Assembly: GCA_002389645.1 (NCBI GenBank)
Contig: DGQE01000031.1
Location: forward strand, 266,150-330,149
Length of the DNA: 64,000 nucleotides
Reading direction: 5' to 3'
From: Flavobacteriales bacterium UBA4422
GTDB taxonomy: Bacteria; Bacteroidota; Bacteroidia; Flavobacteriales_G; Salibacteraceae
Below the pieces are notes generated by a model. It saw nothing but the letters and a program-made list of their open reading frames with translations, searched no databases and was not told the origin of the DNA. Positions 8,455 to 17,774 of the stretch are shown in pieces; position 1 is the stretch's first letter, and every line of letters starts with the position of its first letter. A program made the position numbers and the translations under genes.

Positions 8455-9736
8455 TTTTCGGATATACTACGAAAACAAATAATCCAGTATATTCTACAAG
8501 TATCAATAGCATACTTTCTGAATAGTGGTCGTTTGCATATGCACTGTAGCTCAGAATGATGAGTAAAGACCAAGCAAGAGCAGTGAAGTTTCGTGTAAAG
8601 ATTCCCATTACAATCAATATGGCTATGTACCAAGGATGCACAGTTGTTGCAAATAAAAAATATACAAACAAGCTCCAATAGATTGATTTTAGAGCATTCA
8701 TTAGATTGAATGCTTCTTGCTTCCAATAAAGATACCCCATTACCAGAAGAGAGGAGAATCCGAAAAGTGGTCCGATGATTTGGATGGCATTGTAACCAAC
8801 AATCAGCTGCGATAACTCACGAGCTATATAATAGAAGCTGGCGTTGAACTCGAACGTTTGATAATATAATCGAATACTTGACCAATAATTAATGATCAAT
8901 TCTTGGCTAAATAAAGGAATGAACAGAATGATCAATAGGCCCAAAAAGCTCAGCGCGAAATGTGATCGAAGCTTTTTTGAAATAGCTTTTAAAAGAAAAG
9001 GGAAAAGCAAAACTGGAATAAGTTTCGTACCAACAGCCAAGGCTAATGCACTTCCAGCTAGTCCCATTTTTTTATCCTGAATCAGTTTAATGCACAGAAC
9101 AATGAAGAAAATCATCACTGCCTCAAAATGGGCGTTGGCCACAACATCAACGATCAAAAGTGGGTTGAGCATATAAATGACGCTATATTTAGGACTGATG
9201 TTCAATCGCATTAGCACTTTTGGAAGCATCCATATAGTGCCAATTTCGGCTAATAAAATTGGAAGTTTTATCAGTAATGATGATAGATAAAGGTCATTGG
9301 ATGCCAGCGCTCCAAAAGCCGATGAAATTTGAATGACAATTGGATAAATTGAAAAATAGTTTGGTGAGTTGAGCAATGGATAAAGCTGGTCAAAAGGAGG
9401 GAATTGATTGGATCGAATAAATTCAGATGGCGCAAGTGAAAAGGGGCTTACGCCATAAAGGGTCATTTCTCCATCCCAAATAAATCGATATATATCGTCA
9501 CTTAAAGTGGGGAAGGAGAGCCATGCAATACACCGGGCAAATACGCCTATAAATGCTGCTGTTCTGATTTTATTCACCTCATGATAGAGTGCGATAAATG
9601 CGACATATAATGAGAAATAGACAACGCATAATTGAAAGATTTCAGTTCTTGGGGTAAAGAATAAAATGGCACCGGTTCCAAAAAGAAATAAAACGGAAGC
9701 AACAATTATAGAGTTATTGAATCCGAGTTGTTTCAC
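8420..9736 (-). CDS. Multi-pass GT-C glycosyltransferase (polyprenol-phosphate mannosyltransferase-like)
   Basis: A 438-residue integral membrane protein with about ten hydrophobic segments. The extracytoplasmic loop SDDIYRFIWDGEMTLYGVSPF (about residues 78-98) carries the paired acidic residues after the first helices that are characteristic of GT-C enzymes, which transfer sugars from polyprenol-phosphate donors. Donor and acceptor are not visible; mannose is inferred only from annotated relatives. Start is GTG at 9736, overlapping the TGA of the upstream PorE-like gene as GTGA, so it is the fourth member of a translationally coupled chain encoding surface and secretion proteins. Its 3' end overlaps the end of moxR on the other strand by 35 bases. 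Confidence 0.75.
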   Translation of the reverse strand: MKQLGFNNSIIVASVLFLFGTGAILFFTPRTEIFQLCVVYFSLYVAFIALYHEVNKIRTAAFIGVFARCIAWLSFPTLSDDIYRFIWDGEMTLYGVSPFSLAPSEFIRSNQFPPFDQLYPLLNSPNYFSIYPIVIQISSAFGALASNDLYLSSLLIKLPILLAEIGTIWMLPKVLMRLNISPKYSVIYMLNPLLIVDVVANAHFEAVMIFFIVLCIKLIQDKKMGLAGSALALAVGTKLIPVLLFPFLLKAISKKLRSHFALSFLGLLIILFIPLFSQELIINYWSSIRLYYQTFEFNASFYYIARELSQLIVGYNAIQIIGPLFGFSSLLVMGYLYWKQEAFNLMNALKSIYWSLFVYFLFATTVHPWYIAILIVMGIFTRNFTALAWSLLIILSYSAYANDHYSESMLLILVEYTGLFVFVVYPKIIRRLLSSAIR

Positions 9737-11718
9737 TGCTCTTCTATTCTTAATATTTCAATCCTTCTTTCTCGTGCAGCTTTAATCCCATAAATTGACT
9801 CGAGGGCCTTGTCTCTGCTGTCCGACACTGATGTAGAGGCTTTACTTTCTCCATATGGAATCTTCTCGATGCTTAATTGCCCTGATTTCAAATAGGGTTT
9901 GAAAACTCCATTTGCATATTGATTGATATAATTCTCCATCGAGGAAATTCTTCTATACGTTAGGTTTAAGTTATAATCGCTATCAGCTAATGGACTAGCA
10001 TAGCCCTTAACGGCTAAACTGATAACTGCACTATCAGCCAATTCCATAGATAGCACGTCAAGTGCCTTGTTGAGTCTTGTAATACTCGCTTGCAGGTCTC
10101 TTTCAAAAAGTAACTTTAAAGCATTACCCAATTCAATTTTCGCTGTACCATCTAGTGTGCTTTTGTGTACAGCATCAATGTATTCTTGCCTCAATCCAGT
10201 ATACTCTTCTACCGTTTCTGCATAAGTGAAGTTCGTAGTTTTTGAAGTAGTCCGTGGATTCGGCCTGTCATTATGGAAGTACAGACTGATCGGCAGCAGC
10301 GTTTGTAGTTCTTTAAGGTTTTTAGGGTTTTCAATTTCAATTACGGCTACTGGAGGAAGGCTATCCACTTGCAGTGTGTCTGCCTCAAGCGCGTCTTCGG
10401 GAGTGATTTTTACAGGTGGAGGAAGAATTTTGATTTTGTAAAAGTCATTGCAGCAAGTTTCATTGCCACTTTTCTTCAATCCACTCATTCTGTTAGAAGC
10501 AAAGTAGCCAATACTATCCTTGCGCTTCATCATTAAGTAATAATCATCAGCAGATGAGTTGATTTCCGTTCCTAAGTTTTCGGTGGTATTGTACGACCCG
10601 AGGATTCCTTGGCTTTTAAAAACATCAAATCCACCAAATCCGGGATGACGGTTAGAGCTGAAATAAGTAGTTGTATCGGACTGGTCAAAGTAGGGGGTGA
10701 TTTCATCGCCTCTAGTGTTAATGGTATTACCCATATTTCTCAACCTCGATGTTGGCTCGCCATTTTTTAAAGGAACAAACCATAAATCCATGCCGCCTTT
10801 TCCGGTTGATCGATTGGAGGCGAAAATCAAATATTCATCTTCTCCTATCTTGGCAATTGCAGGCTGCGTGTTAGTTGCATTAGTCACATTCACAGGCTCT
10901 GGTAGGATAATAGGTGCGCCCCAATCTCCGCCTTCATTCTTCGTCATATAAATTGAACAAGAACTAAAGTCAGGGCACTTTGAAAAGTAGAATCGAGATG
11001 AGTCAGCAGAAAAAACTCCATTTCCAACGTGCGCATCTTCAGCTGCAATAGGCAGTTCTAGTTCTGAACCGACCCAAACACCAATGTCTCGAACCAATTT
11101 TTGAACCTCTACAAAAACGGGTTTATTCTTTTTTACTTCATCGTCTTCATAGCGCATAGTTGACAGATACATGGTATTCGAGTCAAATAGATAAGGGCTC
11201 ATTTCTGCGTGGATTGTGTTAATGCCACTGTCAGGCTTAATTATCTCGTATTCAGCAGTATCATTTTTGTGCTGTAACGCCCAATCGCAGCTGATGATTT
11301 GTTCTCTTGCCCATCTATATATTTCATCTCGAGCTCTGTATATGCTCAAAAAGGACTCGAAGTTTCTTTTTGCATCCTTGTATTTTCCCATCTGCTGTTG
11401 CATGAGTCCGCTGTAAAACCTTGCTTCTGGAAAAATATCTCGACCATCAACTGCTACTGTGGCTTCATAAAAAGCTAGGGCACGCTTATAGTTTCTTTGT
11501 TTCCGATAGGCTTGGGCGGTTTCGTAATTGGCCTCTAACAAATTGGTGTCCGTTTTCAACGCTTTTTTATAATAGAAAATGGCAGATTGGTAGTAGCCGT
11601 CCTTCTGTTCTTTATTGCCTTTGGCAATATATTGCCCAGCGGTTTGCGCCAAGGAAATGTCAACCATCATCCAAGCTAAGCAAAGTGTGAGTATGGATTT
11701 TACAAATAGTCTGGACAT
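9733..11718 (-). CDS. PorE-like OmpA family protein (TPR, PD40 repeats, OmpA C-domain)
   Basis: Periplasmic or outer-membrane-associated protein of the type IX secretion and gliding machinery. From the chosen ATG at 11718 it has a signal peptide (MSRLFVKSILTLCLAWMMVDISLAQ), TPR repeats at about 27-120 (NLLEANYETAQAYRKQRNYKRALAF), WD40-like PD40 repeats at about 170-400 (SSNRHPGFGGFDVF, FASNRMSG), a linker and an OmpA-like peptidoglycan-binding domain at about 540-660 (VKGYASPLADSDYNLNLTYRRI). The frame stays open to 11781, but that start lacks a signal sequence. The ATG overlaps the preceding PorP/SprF gene by 19 bases. A PorE-like role is inferred from architecture and neighbours. Confidence 0.85.
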   Translation of the reverse strand: MSRLFVKSILTLCLAWMMVDISLAQTAGQYIAKGNKEQKDGYYQSAIFYYKKALKTDTNLLEANYETAQAYRKQRNYKRALAFYEATVAVDGRDIFPEARFYSGLMQQQMGKYKDAKRNFESFLSIYRARDEIYRWAREQIISCDWALQHKNDTAEYEIIKPDSGINTIHAEMSPYLFDSNTMYLSTMRYEDDEVKKNKPVFVEVQKLVRDIGVWVGSELELPIAAEDAHVGNGVFSADSSRFYFSKCPDFSSCSIYMTKNEGGDWGAPIILPEPVNVTNATNTQPAIAKIGEDEYLIFASNRSTGKGGMDLWFVPLKNGEPTSRLRNMGNTINTRGDEITPYFDQSDTTTYFSSNRHPGFGGFDVFKSQGILGSYNTTENLGTEINSSADDYYLMMKRKDSIGYFASNRMSGLKKSGNETCCNDFYKIKILPPPVKITPEDALEADTLQVDSLPPVAVIEIENPKNLKELQTLLPISLYFHNDRPNPRTTSKTTNFTYAETVEEYTGLRQEYIDAVHKSTLDGTAKIELGNALKLLFERDLQASITRLNKALDVLSMELADSAVISLAVKGYASPLADSDYNLNLTYRRISSMENYINQYANGVFKPYLKSGQLSIEKIPYGESKASTSVSDSRDKALESIYGIKAARERRIEILRIEEQ

Positions 11719-12713
11719 TGTCTTAATCTCTTCACTTTTTCCCGAACCGTTGGAATAATATATACGACACTTGCTTCCCACGCTCCGCGGTAACCGGAAG
11801 CGGGCTGAAGGGTAGAGTAATTGATATCGTAACTACCTCCGATATACAAGTTATTGAGGTCTAAACCTACGGCAATATTTATTGCGTCTCCCGCTCTAGT
11901 CCAAGCACCTAAGCGCACTGCTTGTGGGTTCATTGGGCCGGTATTTAGATGATAACGAAACGCTCCACCAAACACTAGTTCATTTTGTTTTCCTTGCAAA
12001 TTGAGTTGAGCCGATGGCATAAAATCCCATTTATCGAGCATTCGCAGGGAGGAAAGGAAGAGAATATTGTGCCTCATGGCAATGCGAGCTTCGAAACTGT
12101 TCGTAAAGTTCATGTCGGGCTGATTGATGTTGTATAGAGAATAACCTATCCCGATTCTTTGACGCTCGTTTATGCGCCTTTCAAGAAAACTTCCTGCACC
12201 AAAATTCAATACTAAGGTTGATGCTCCGCCATTTGTCAGGTCACCTGAAATAAGGTTTCGATCAAAGCGAATTCCGTTGAATTGATCGCCAAAGTTCAAT
12301 TTGGAATAATCAATGCTATGCTGAATTATTCCTCCCTTGGCGCCAAGGTGAAGTTTGATGTTTTCCAAATTTCCAAGCTTAAACCTACCAGCGATCATTC
12401 CCTGCACTTCCGTTGATGTTAAAGCCGATAGACCTGCATTATCAGTAGTAATAAATAAGCCCACACCAAAAGGCTTGACATTGAATGGTGCATTCATGTC
12501 AATTCCTCCGCCAAAGGTTTGAAAGGGCTCTGACGAAACTGAAGACCATTGGTTTCTGATGATGCCATTAAAGCGATAAGTACCCTCAAAGTGGCCTGTT
12601 AACGCTGGATTACTGAACATAGGTGTTGCCCAAAATTCACTGAAATGCACATCCTGACTTTTCGCTAAGAAAGCAATACTGATTAAAAATATGTTAGCAA
12701 TTATTCGACTCAT
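11700..12713 (-). CDS. PorP/SprF family type IX secretion outer-membrane protein
   Basis: Outer-membrane beta-barrel that partners a large exported protein with a type B sorting domain and helps attach or stabilise it at the cell surface. The 337-residue sequence has a signal peptide (about 1-19), then the hallmark N-terminus DVHFSEFWATPMFSNPALTG, and repeated amphipathic strands with GGGIDMN, GAKGGIIQHSIDYSKL and GIGYSLYNINQPD, all typical of PorP/SprF. It starts by a four-base ATGA overlap with the end of the giant gene upstream, whose product is therefore its probable cognate cargo. Confidence 0.92.
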   Translation of the reverse strand: MSRIIANIFLISIAFLAKSQDVHFSEFWATPMFSNPALTGHFEGTYRFNGIIRNQWSSVSSEPFQTFGGGIDMNAPFNVKPFGVGLFITTDNAGLSALTSTEVQGMIAGRFKLGNLENIKLHLGAKGGIIQHSIDYSKLNFGDQFNGIRFDRNLISGDLTNGGASTLVLNFGAGSFLERRINERQRIGIGYSLYNINQPDMNFTNSFEARIAMRHNILFLSSLRMLDKWDFMPSAQLNLQGKQNELVFGGAFRYHLNTGPMNPQAVRLGAWTRAGDAINIAVGLDLNNLYIGGSYDINYSTLQPASGYRGAWEASVVYIIPTVREKVKRLRQCPDYL

Positions 12714-15700
12714 TCAATAATTGTGACATTGCCTTTTGTTATATACTTCCGTTGTGTGATGCACAATGCTTCCAGTTGATACACATAGACATCTTTTTCT
12801 GCAGGCACACCATTAAATATTCCGTCCCAACCGATAGCTTGATCATTACTTCTGAAAACTTCTTTTCCCCATCGGTCGTGAATAATCAATTCTATGGACT
12901 CTATGTTAGGGCCATAGACTAATAGTTCGTCATTCACTCCATCGCCATTGGGAGAAAATGCACTAGGAATATAAATTTCTGGGGTGTCACAAACTATCTC
13001 ATAAGGCGAGATTGTCACCGTGTCTCGGAATGAGCATTCCTCTACTTCGTTATCTGTGACTACCCACACGTAACTAGACCTTTCCTTTGGTCTTACTGTT
13101 GGGTCAGCATCTCGAATGTCACTTATATATTCATCAGGTGTCCAAAAAAAGCTGATGTTTCCAGATGATGGTTCACCATGCAATTGCACTAATTCACCTC
13201 GGTAAAAAGTATCTTGATCAGCATAGGCAAACACATCATTGAAATCAAGTTCTGAAACGCTAACTATTGCTGAGTCTTGTGCTTGACATCCGTTTACCAC
13301 ATCGCTAATAGCTACTAAATAAAACGTGTCAACTCGATCAAGGAGTATGTCAATTGAACTTTGATCAGTCTCCGCAATTATCTGTGAGCTGTCTGTCGTA
13401 TATCCTTTATCACTCCAGTAATAGGTAAATGTGTTGAGTGGGTTTTGAGAAGTGGCTGCAATGCTTGAAGTTTGATTTTTGCAAAAAGCAGTATCAGGCG
13501 TAAGTTCAATATCGAAATCACTCACCGTAATCACAACCGTATCTAACATAGTGCAGCCGTTAGTTTTTGTTGACCTGAAATAAAAGTAATTGAGCGGGTC
13601 CGGCAAGGTTGTAATCTCCAATTGAGATGAAGTGGATATTATGTTTGTGAAGTCTGGACTTGTACTCCATTCATACGTTGCAGAGTCGATGGTCGAAAAC
13701 CCTGAAATGAAAAATGCATCAAATGTGCTGCAAACTATCGTGTCTTCACTAACCTCAATTGGGTATCGGTCAATTACTAACTCTTGAATAATTCGTTCTT
13801 GACAACCTCCATAATCGATAATACATAAATACTCTGTTGAGTTAACCACCGTAGCTTCAGGATTTAGGATGTTAGAATTGTCAAGATTAAAGCTAGGAAT
13901 CCAGCTGATAGAGGCATTATTCAAATTTGGATAGTTAGCAGGGTCAGGCCCCAAAACTGCAGATTGACCTACGCACTTCACAATTTCAGGTAATTGATAG
14001 TTGGTGTCTTTAGCCAATGAAATAGTTCTAATCAAAGTATCATTTAGATTACAGCTATTAGGATCACTCACTATCAAAGTTACATCGAAGCTTCCTTGTT
14101 CAGTATATGTAACCGAAGGGTTAGTTGCCGTTGAAGTTTCGCCATTTCCAAAATCCCATGAAAACGATGTATTGGTTTGAGTTACACTGTTGTTTTGAAT
14201 GTTTAGTGTATATGGAGCACAAACAAAGCTCGGGATATTGAAATCAGCAACAATGATGGGCAATTCAAAGTCAATTTTAAAAACTGCATTGTTGCACCGA
14301 TTACTATTGTTTGTGGTTGACCAAGCTCCGGGGTCTGGAACCACAGGAAAGTCATCAAACCCACCACAACTTGCACAAACAGAGTGATAAATTTTACCTC
14401 CTCTATCAAATCGAGATGTGCCACCATCAACGTGATCATCGGTAATTTGACCACCATAAAACGATCCAAAAACTAAGGAGTTTCCATCTGCTGATAATAC
14501 TGCCATATAAAAATCTGCATCATCACTATCAGGAGTTGATTGAAATGCATCTTGCGTTACAGGTAGTCCATTCACATTACTTGCATTGTTATTGGCAACA
14601 CTATTTTGGGGGCCACCTCCCCAACCCGTCATGTAAACGGAGTTACAAACGTCAACCAGGAATGCAGTAGGAGAAATATTCGGTTGACCTGGTGTGCTTC
14701 CAAACTGAGTAGTCCAAATACGCTCACTAAGATCTTGGGATAATACACCTACAATTTGTCCTCCACCGGTGTTGCTGAAATTTGCGTTGAACGTGAGTGC
14801 GGTTCCTGTATTTTCAGATTGTCCGTAAAAATGCGGAGTCTGTTTTCTGTCTAGTTGAATCAAATAGATTTGATCGTAAGCAGAAGTGCCGTAATAGGTA
14901 GAGTTCGCGATATTTTGACCATTGGCTGAAATTCGAGTGATGAATCCGTCAGCGCGACCTCCTTGAAAAGAGTTTTGGTGGGCACCGGCTGTGGTTGGGA
15001 AGGTTAATGAGGACGTTCCGCCAGCAACATAAGTGGTGCCGTCATCTGAGATTGTTATTCCGAATGCCGCATCGTCTCTTTCACCACCTAAAAACCCCGA
15101 CCATTCAATAGAGGTGAGACTTGAGTTTAAGCGCATTGCTACCCCTTCTTGATTCGAGCTAAATGTGTTGTCAAAAGATCCATTGGTTACAGGAAAGTCA
15201 GTACTATAAGTGCAAGAAGCCAGATAGACATTTCCATCTTCATCTAAGTTTATCTCACCCCTAAACTCATCAGAGTAGTTGTAAGCTAAATCGTTCGAAA
15301 GATTCAATCCATCAGTACTTGATCCGCCTAAGTAGGTAGATCCAAGTAAGGACGTTCCGTCAGAGCTGAACTCTGAAACATATAGATCTACACCATTACT
15401 GAATGGGAAAGTTACGTTAATGCTAGGGCCTCCGCTAAATGTGCGATTAATTGCCCCTGGTGTAGTGGGGAAATTGTTGGACCCTGTTGTTCCCATTACA
15501 TATAGATTCCCATCCTTATTGGCAATCATACTATGAGGATTCTCTAAACTATTACCACCTAAATAGGTAGAGTAAATGAGCGCTGTGCCTGTAGTGTCAT
15601 ATTTAGTGATACTAATATCATATTCACCTTGATTAAAGGTAACATCAAAAGATCCTGAAACTGTTGGATACCCAGTACCAAATGCAATGCCTCCTCCGTA

Positions 15701-16483
15701 TAAAAACCCATTATTGTCAGGTGCTGCAGTGAATCCCCAGTTGTCAGAATTAGAACCTGAGTAGGTTGAAAATACAATCACCGGATCAATTATGAGGGGT
15801 AATTGACTGTTGTATTCTTCAATAGAATAGGTGATGATGTTGTTATCAATATTAAAATCGCCTTTGATTTCAATCTTCTTGTCCTTTCTAGGTTGAAATA
15901 TATAAGGCTTAAACTCTACTATATCCTGCACTGATGTTGGAATAATCAAGTTGCCTTCTCGGTCAATTCTGAGGCTTTCAACACCTTTAGCTTCAATTTT
16001 GATGACTGATGGGTCGACTCCTGGGTCTATGTGGAATTCATATTTCAATGAATTATTGTTGATCATCACGTGCAGATCAATGCCATTATACAGTTCTCGG
16101 TAAATAACAGTCGAAACAGGATGTATTTTAGGTCGCCATTTAGATGCGTCACTACCTAAAAAATAGTTATTGTAATGTGAAGCCGGCTCTCGGGTATCGA
16201 ATTCAATATTTGGATTCGAGCCGATGAAATTGAGGCTGAAAGCATGATGTTGTATAAGTGTGCCTTCTTCAATAGCACGATCATGGATAGCCTTGTTTTG
16301 AGACTGATCAATCAAATGGAAAGTAAGTTTTGAGTATTCTAAGAATACCGCACCTCCTTGGAGTTCAGCTTTGTAAGAAAAAGACTCTTCCCATTGACCT
16401 TGATTTTCAACAAAGCCCTGAGAATTTGCACTCTGCACGAGTGCAAATAAAATAATAGTAAAGAGTGCATTTGTCAGTCGCAT
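12710..16483 (-). CDS. Giant exported protein: DUF7948, SBBP propeller repeats, PKD and type B T9SS sorting domain
   Basis: A 1257-residue cell-surface protein. Signal peptide 1-21 (MRLTNALFTIILFALVQSANS), then a DUF7948-type N-domain (FVENQGQWEESFSYKAE) to about 235, a block of SBBP beta-propeller repeats (STYLGGNSLENPHSM, STYLGGSSTDG, FLGGERDDAAFG, STYYGTSAYDQ, GSFYGGQITDDH) to about 715, a PKD domain around 760-830 (FSWDFGNGETSTATNPSVTY), Ig-like or cell-adhesion modules, and a gliding-motility-associated C-terminal domain from about 1165 (IPSAFSPNGDGVNDELLVYGP...HDRWGKEVF...WDG). The last domain marks it as type B T9SS cargo, normally anchored with a PorP/SprF partner, which is the next gene. 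A ligand or enzymatic role is not evident; an adhesin is likely. Confidence 0.92.
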   Translation of the reverse strand: MRLTNALFTIILFALVQSANSQGFVENQGQWEESFSYKAELQGGAVFLEYSKLTFHLIDQSQNKAIHDRAIEEGTLIQHHAFSLNFIGSNPNIEFDTREPASHYNNYFLGSDASKWRPKIHPVSTVIYRELYNGIDLHVMINNNSLKYEFHIDPGVDPSVIKIEAKGVESLRIDREGNLIIPTSVQDIVEFKPYIFQPRKDKKIEIKGDFNIDNNIITYSIEEYNSQLPLIIDPVIVFSTYSGSNSDNWGFTAAPDNNGFLYGGGIAFGTGYPTVSGSFDVTFNQGEYDISITKYDTTGTALIYSTYLGGNSLENPHSMIANKDGNLYVMGTTGSNNFPTTPGAINRTFSGGPSINVTFPFSNGVDLYVSEFSSDGTSLLGSTYLGGSSTDGLNLSNDLAYNYSDEFRGEINLDEDGNVYLASCTYSTDFPVTNGSFDNTFSSNQEGVAMRLNSSLTSIEWSGFLGGERDDAAFGITISDDGTTYVAGGTSSLTFPTTAGAHQNSFQGGRADGFITRISANGQNIANSTYYGTSAYDQIYLIQLDRKQTPHFYGQSENTGTALTFNANFSNTGGGQIVGVLSQDLSERIWTTQFGSTPGQPNISPTAFLVDVCNSVYMTGWGGGPQNSVANNNASNVNGLPVTQDAFQSTPDSDDADFYMAVLSADGNSLVFGSFYGGQITDDHVDGGTSRFDRGGKIYHSVCASCGGFDDFPVVPDPGAWSTTNNSNRCNNAVFKIDFELPIIVADFNIPSFVCAPYTLNIQNNSVTQTNTSFSWDFGNGETSTATNPSVTYTEQGSFDVTLIVSDPNSCNLNDTLIRTISLAKDTNYQLPEIVKCVGQSAVLGPDPANYPNLNNASISWIPSFNLDNSNILNPEATVVNSTEYLCIIDYGGCQERIIQELVIDRYPIEVSEDTIVCSTFDAFFISGFSTIDSATYEWSTSPDFTNIISTSSQLEITTLPDPLNYFYFRSTKTNGCTMLDTVVITVSDFDIELTPDTAFCKNQTSSIAATSQNPLNTFTYYWSDKGYTTDSSQIIAETDQSSIDILLDRVDTFYLVAISDVVNGCQAQDSAIVSVSELDFNDVFAYADQDTFYRGELVQLHGEPSSGNISFFWTPDEYISDIRDADPTVRPKERSSYVWVVTDNEVEECSFRDTVTISPYEIVCDTPEIYIPSAFSPNGDGVNDELLVYGPNIESIELIIHDRWGKEVFRSNDQAIGWDGIFNGVPAEKDVYVYQLEALCITQRKYITKGNVTIIE

Positions 16484-16770
16484 GTTAGCTGCGGTAAAGT
16501 TAAAAGCCTATTGATAGCTGATTAGGTGAGTCCTGAATAAAATCATTTCTCTTGAGACGGTTATTAAGTATTAATGGTCAATTCAAAATAGAAGTGACTT
16601 ATAATAAAATCGCCATAGAGTTTGTCCATACTACAATCCAACGGAATGAAGCAAGTCAACCTAGACGAGGAGCTAAATTAGCTACTTTGAAAACTTTAGA
16701 AGTCAAATGAATAACTAACAAAATTATATGGGCTTATTTGATTTTTAGCAAGGGATTAAGATTGGGAATT

Positions 16771-16805
16771 CGTAAAAAAACAATTTTTATTTTCATTTTT
16801 TTACG
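16771..16805. repeat. Inverted repeat in the rhodopsin upstream region
   Basis: CGTAAAAAAA (16771-16780) and TTTTTTTACG (16796-16805) are perfect inverted copies separated by 15 AT-rich bases, about 180 bases before the rhodopsin start. Could be a protein-binding site, a curved A-tract element or a terminator; no T-run follows the hairpin. Confidence 0.35.
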
Positions 16806-16911
16806 GATAAATATAATATTGTTTGGCGCTACTAATAGACCTATTTCATTGGGAATTGAATGATTTTGGGATATGAAATCAGTGTATTACTTAGTTTTTT
16901 TTTATTTAACG

Positions 16912-16944
16912 TTTGAGTGAAATGATTAAACATGTCTTATATTG
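16912..16944 (+). promoter_or_regulatory. Rhodopsin promoter
   Basis: TTTG (16912-16915), 22 bases, then TATATTG (16938-16944, near TAnnTTTG) followed by CCGCG. Start of transcription predicted near 16950, giving a leader of about 34 bases. Confidence 0.45.
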
Positions 16945-16983
16945 CCGCGTTTTCTCTATTTTAAACAATTAAACATATTTAAT

Positions 16984-17730
16984 ATGAATTTACTAGATGT
17001 CTTAATTATTCCAAAGGATGACGCAGTGGCGTTCACCTTTTTTACGGGTTACATGGCGATGTTAGCTGCTGCGATTTTCTTCTTCTTCGAGAGAAGTCGA
17101 GTAGATGATAAATGGAAAACATCCCTATTAGTTTCTGGATTAATCACGTTTATTGCAGCAGTGCACTATTACTACATGCGTGATTATTATGTGGCGACAG
17201 GGGAGAATCCAACTTCTTTGCGATACATTGATTGGACGCTTACCGTTCCTTTAATGTGTGTTGAGTTCTATTTGTTGACAAAGGCAGCAGGTGCGAAATT
17301 GTCGCTTTTGTGGAAACTGATTGTGGCATCTGTATGGATGTTGGTAGCGGGTTACATAGGTGAGGCGTTCAATCCGGAAGGAGGAGACACTACCCATTCC
17401 GTTTTGTGGGGATTCATTTCAACCCTAGGATACCTATACATACTCTATACTGCATGGTTCGGTGAAGTGGCTAAACTAGCTGCAGCTTCAGACAACGAAG
17501 TTGTGAAGCGTGGTGTGCGAATTCTAGCGTGGTTTGTTTTGGTAGGATGGGCTATCTATCCAATAGGTTACATGTGCATGCCTGGTGGATGGTTGAATAC
17601 TGCCTTCGGCTGGGGATCAGAGAACGTAGATTTGTTCTACAACATCGCTGATGCAATTAATAAAATCGGTTTCGGTTTGGTAGTTTACAACATTGCTATT
17701 ACGTCTAGCAATAAAACTGCAAAGGCTTAA
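16984..17730 (+). CDS. Proteorhodopsin, light-driven proton pump (probably green-absorbing)
   Basis: Seven-helix retinal protein, 248 residues from the ATG at 16984 (a TTG 42 bases upstream overlaps the promoter and is unlikely). Key residues: His61 (AAVHYYYMRD), Schiff-base counter-ion/acceptor Asp83 in RYIDWTLTVPL, Thr87, proton donor Glu94 (CVEFYLL) and retinal-binding Lys227 in DAINKIGFG. The Asp-Thr-Glu set in helix C is that of outward H+ pumps rather than the NDQ sodium or NTQ chloride pumps. The spectral-tuning position (equivalent to residue 105 of the SAR86 protein) is Met91, usual in flavobacterial green-absorbing types. The next gene, blh, makes the retinal chromophore. Inner membrane; contributes proton-motive force in light. 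Confidence 0.97.
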   Translation: MNLLDVLIIPKDDAVAFTFFTGYMAMLAAAIFFFFERSRVDDKWKTSLLVSGLITFIAAVHYYYMRDYYVATGENPTSLRYIDWTLTVPLMCVEFYLLTKAAGAKLSLLWKLIVASVWMLVAGYIGEAFNPEGGDTTHSVLWGFISTLGYLYILYTAWFGEVAKLAAASDNEVVKRGVRILAWFVLVGWAIYPIGYMCMPGGWLNTAFGWGSENVDLFYNIADAINKIGFGLVVYNIAITSSNKTAKA

Positions 17731-17737
17731 GATAATT

Positions 17738-17770
17738 AAAGAACCACGTTATCAGTAACGTGGTTCTTTT
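17738..17770 (+). terminator. Perfect hairpin between rhodopsin and blh (terminator or attenuator)
   Basis: AAAGAACCACGTT (17738-17750) and AACGTGGTTCTTT (17757-17769) form a perfect 13-bp stem with a six-base loop and end in TTTT. The blh ATG is only five bases after the hairpin, so the stem would both stop some transcripts and hide the blh ribosome-binding region. Confidence 0.75.
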
Positions 17771-17774
17771 CTTC

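Larger units (their letters stand above)
16484..16983. other. 500-base AT-rich intergenic region between divergent T9SS operon and rhodopsin
   Basis: No gene of convincing length. It holds the minus-strand start region of the T9SS operon (minus-strand TAACTTTACCGC just before the ATG), an inverted repeat at 16771-16805 and the rhodopsin promoter at 16912-16944. Its length suggests regulation beyond a basal promoter. Confidence 0.7.

Noticed and set aside
11719..11781. Longer start for the PorE-like gene
   Set aside because: The added 21 residues lie deep in the PorP/SprF gene and would bury the signal peptide.
14203..14469. Overlapping minus-strand ORF inside the giant T9SS gene
   Set aside because: Alternative frame of the long coding region; no conserved motif.
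16942..16983. Upstream TTG start for the rhodopsin, adding 14 residues
   Set aside because: It lies within the -7 element; the ATG at 16984 gives the normal flavobacterial N-terminus.
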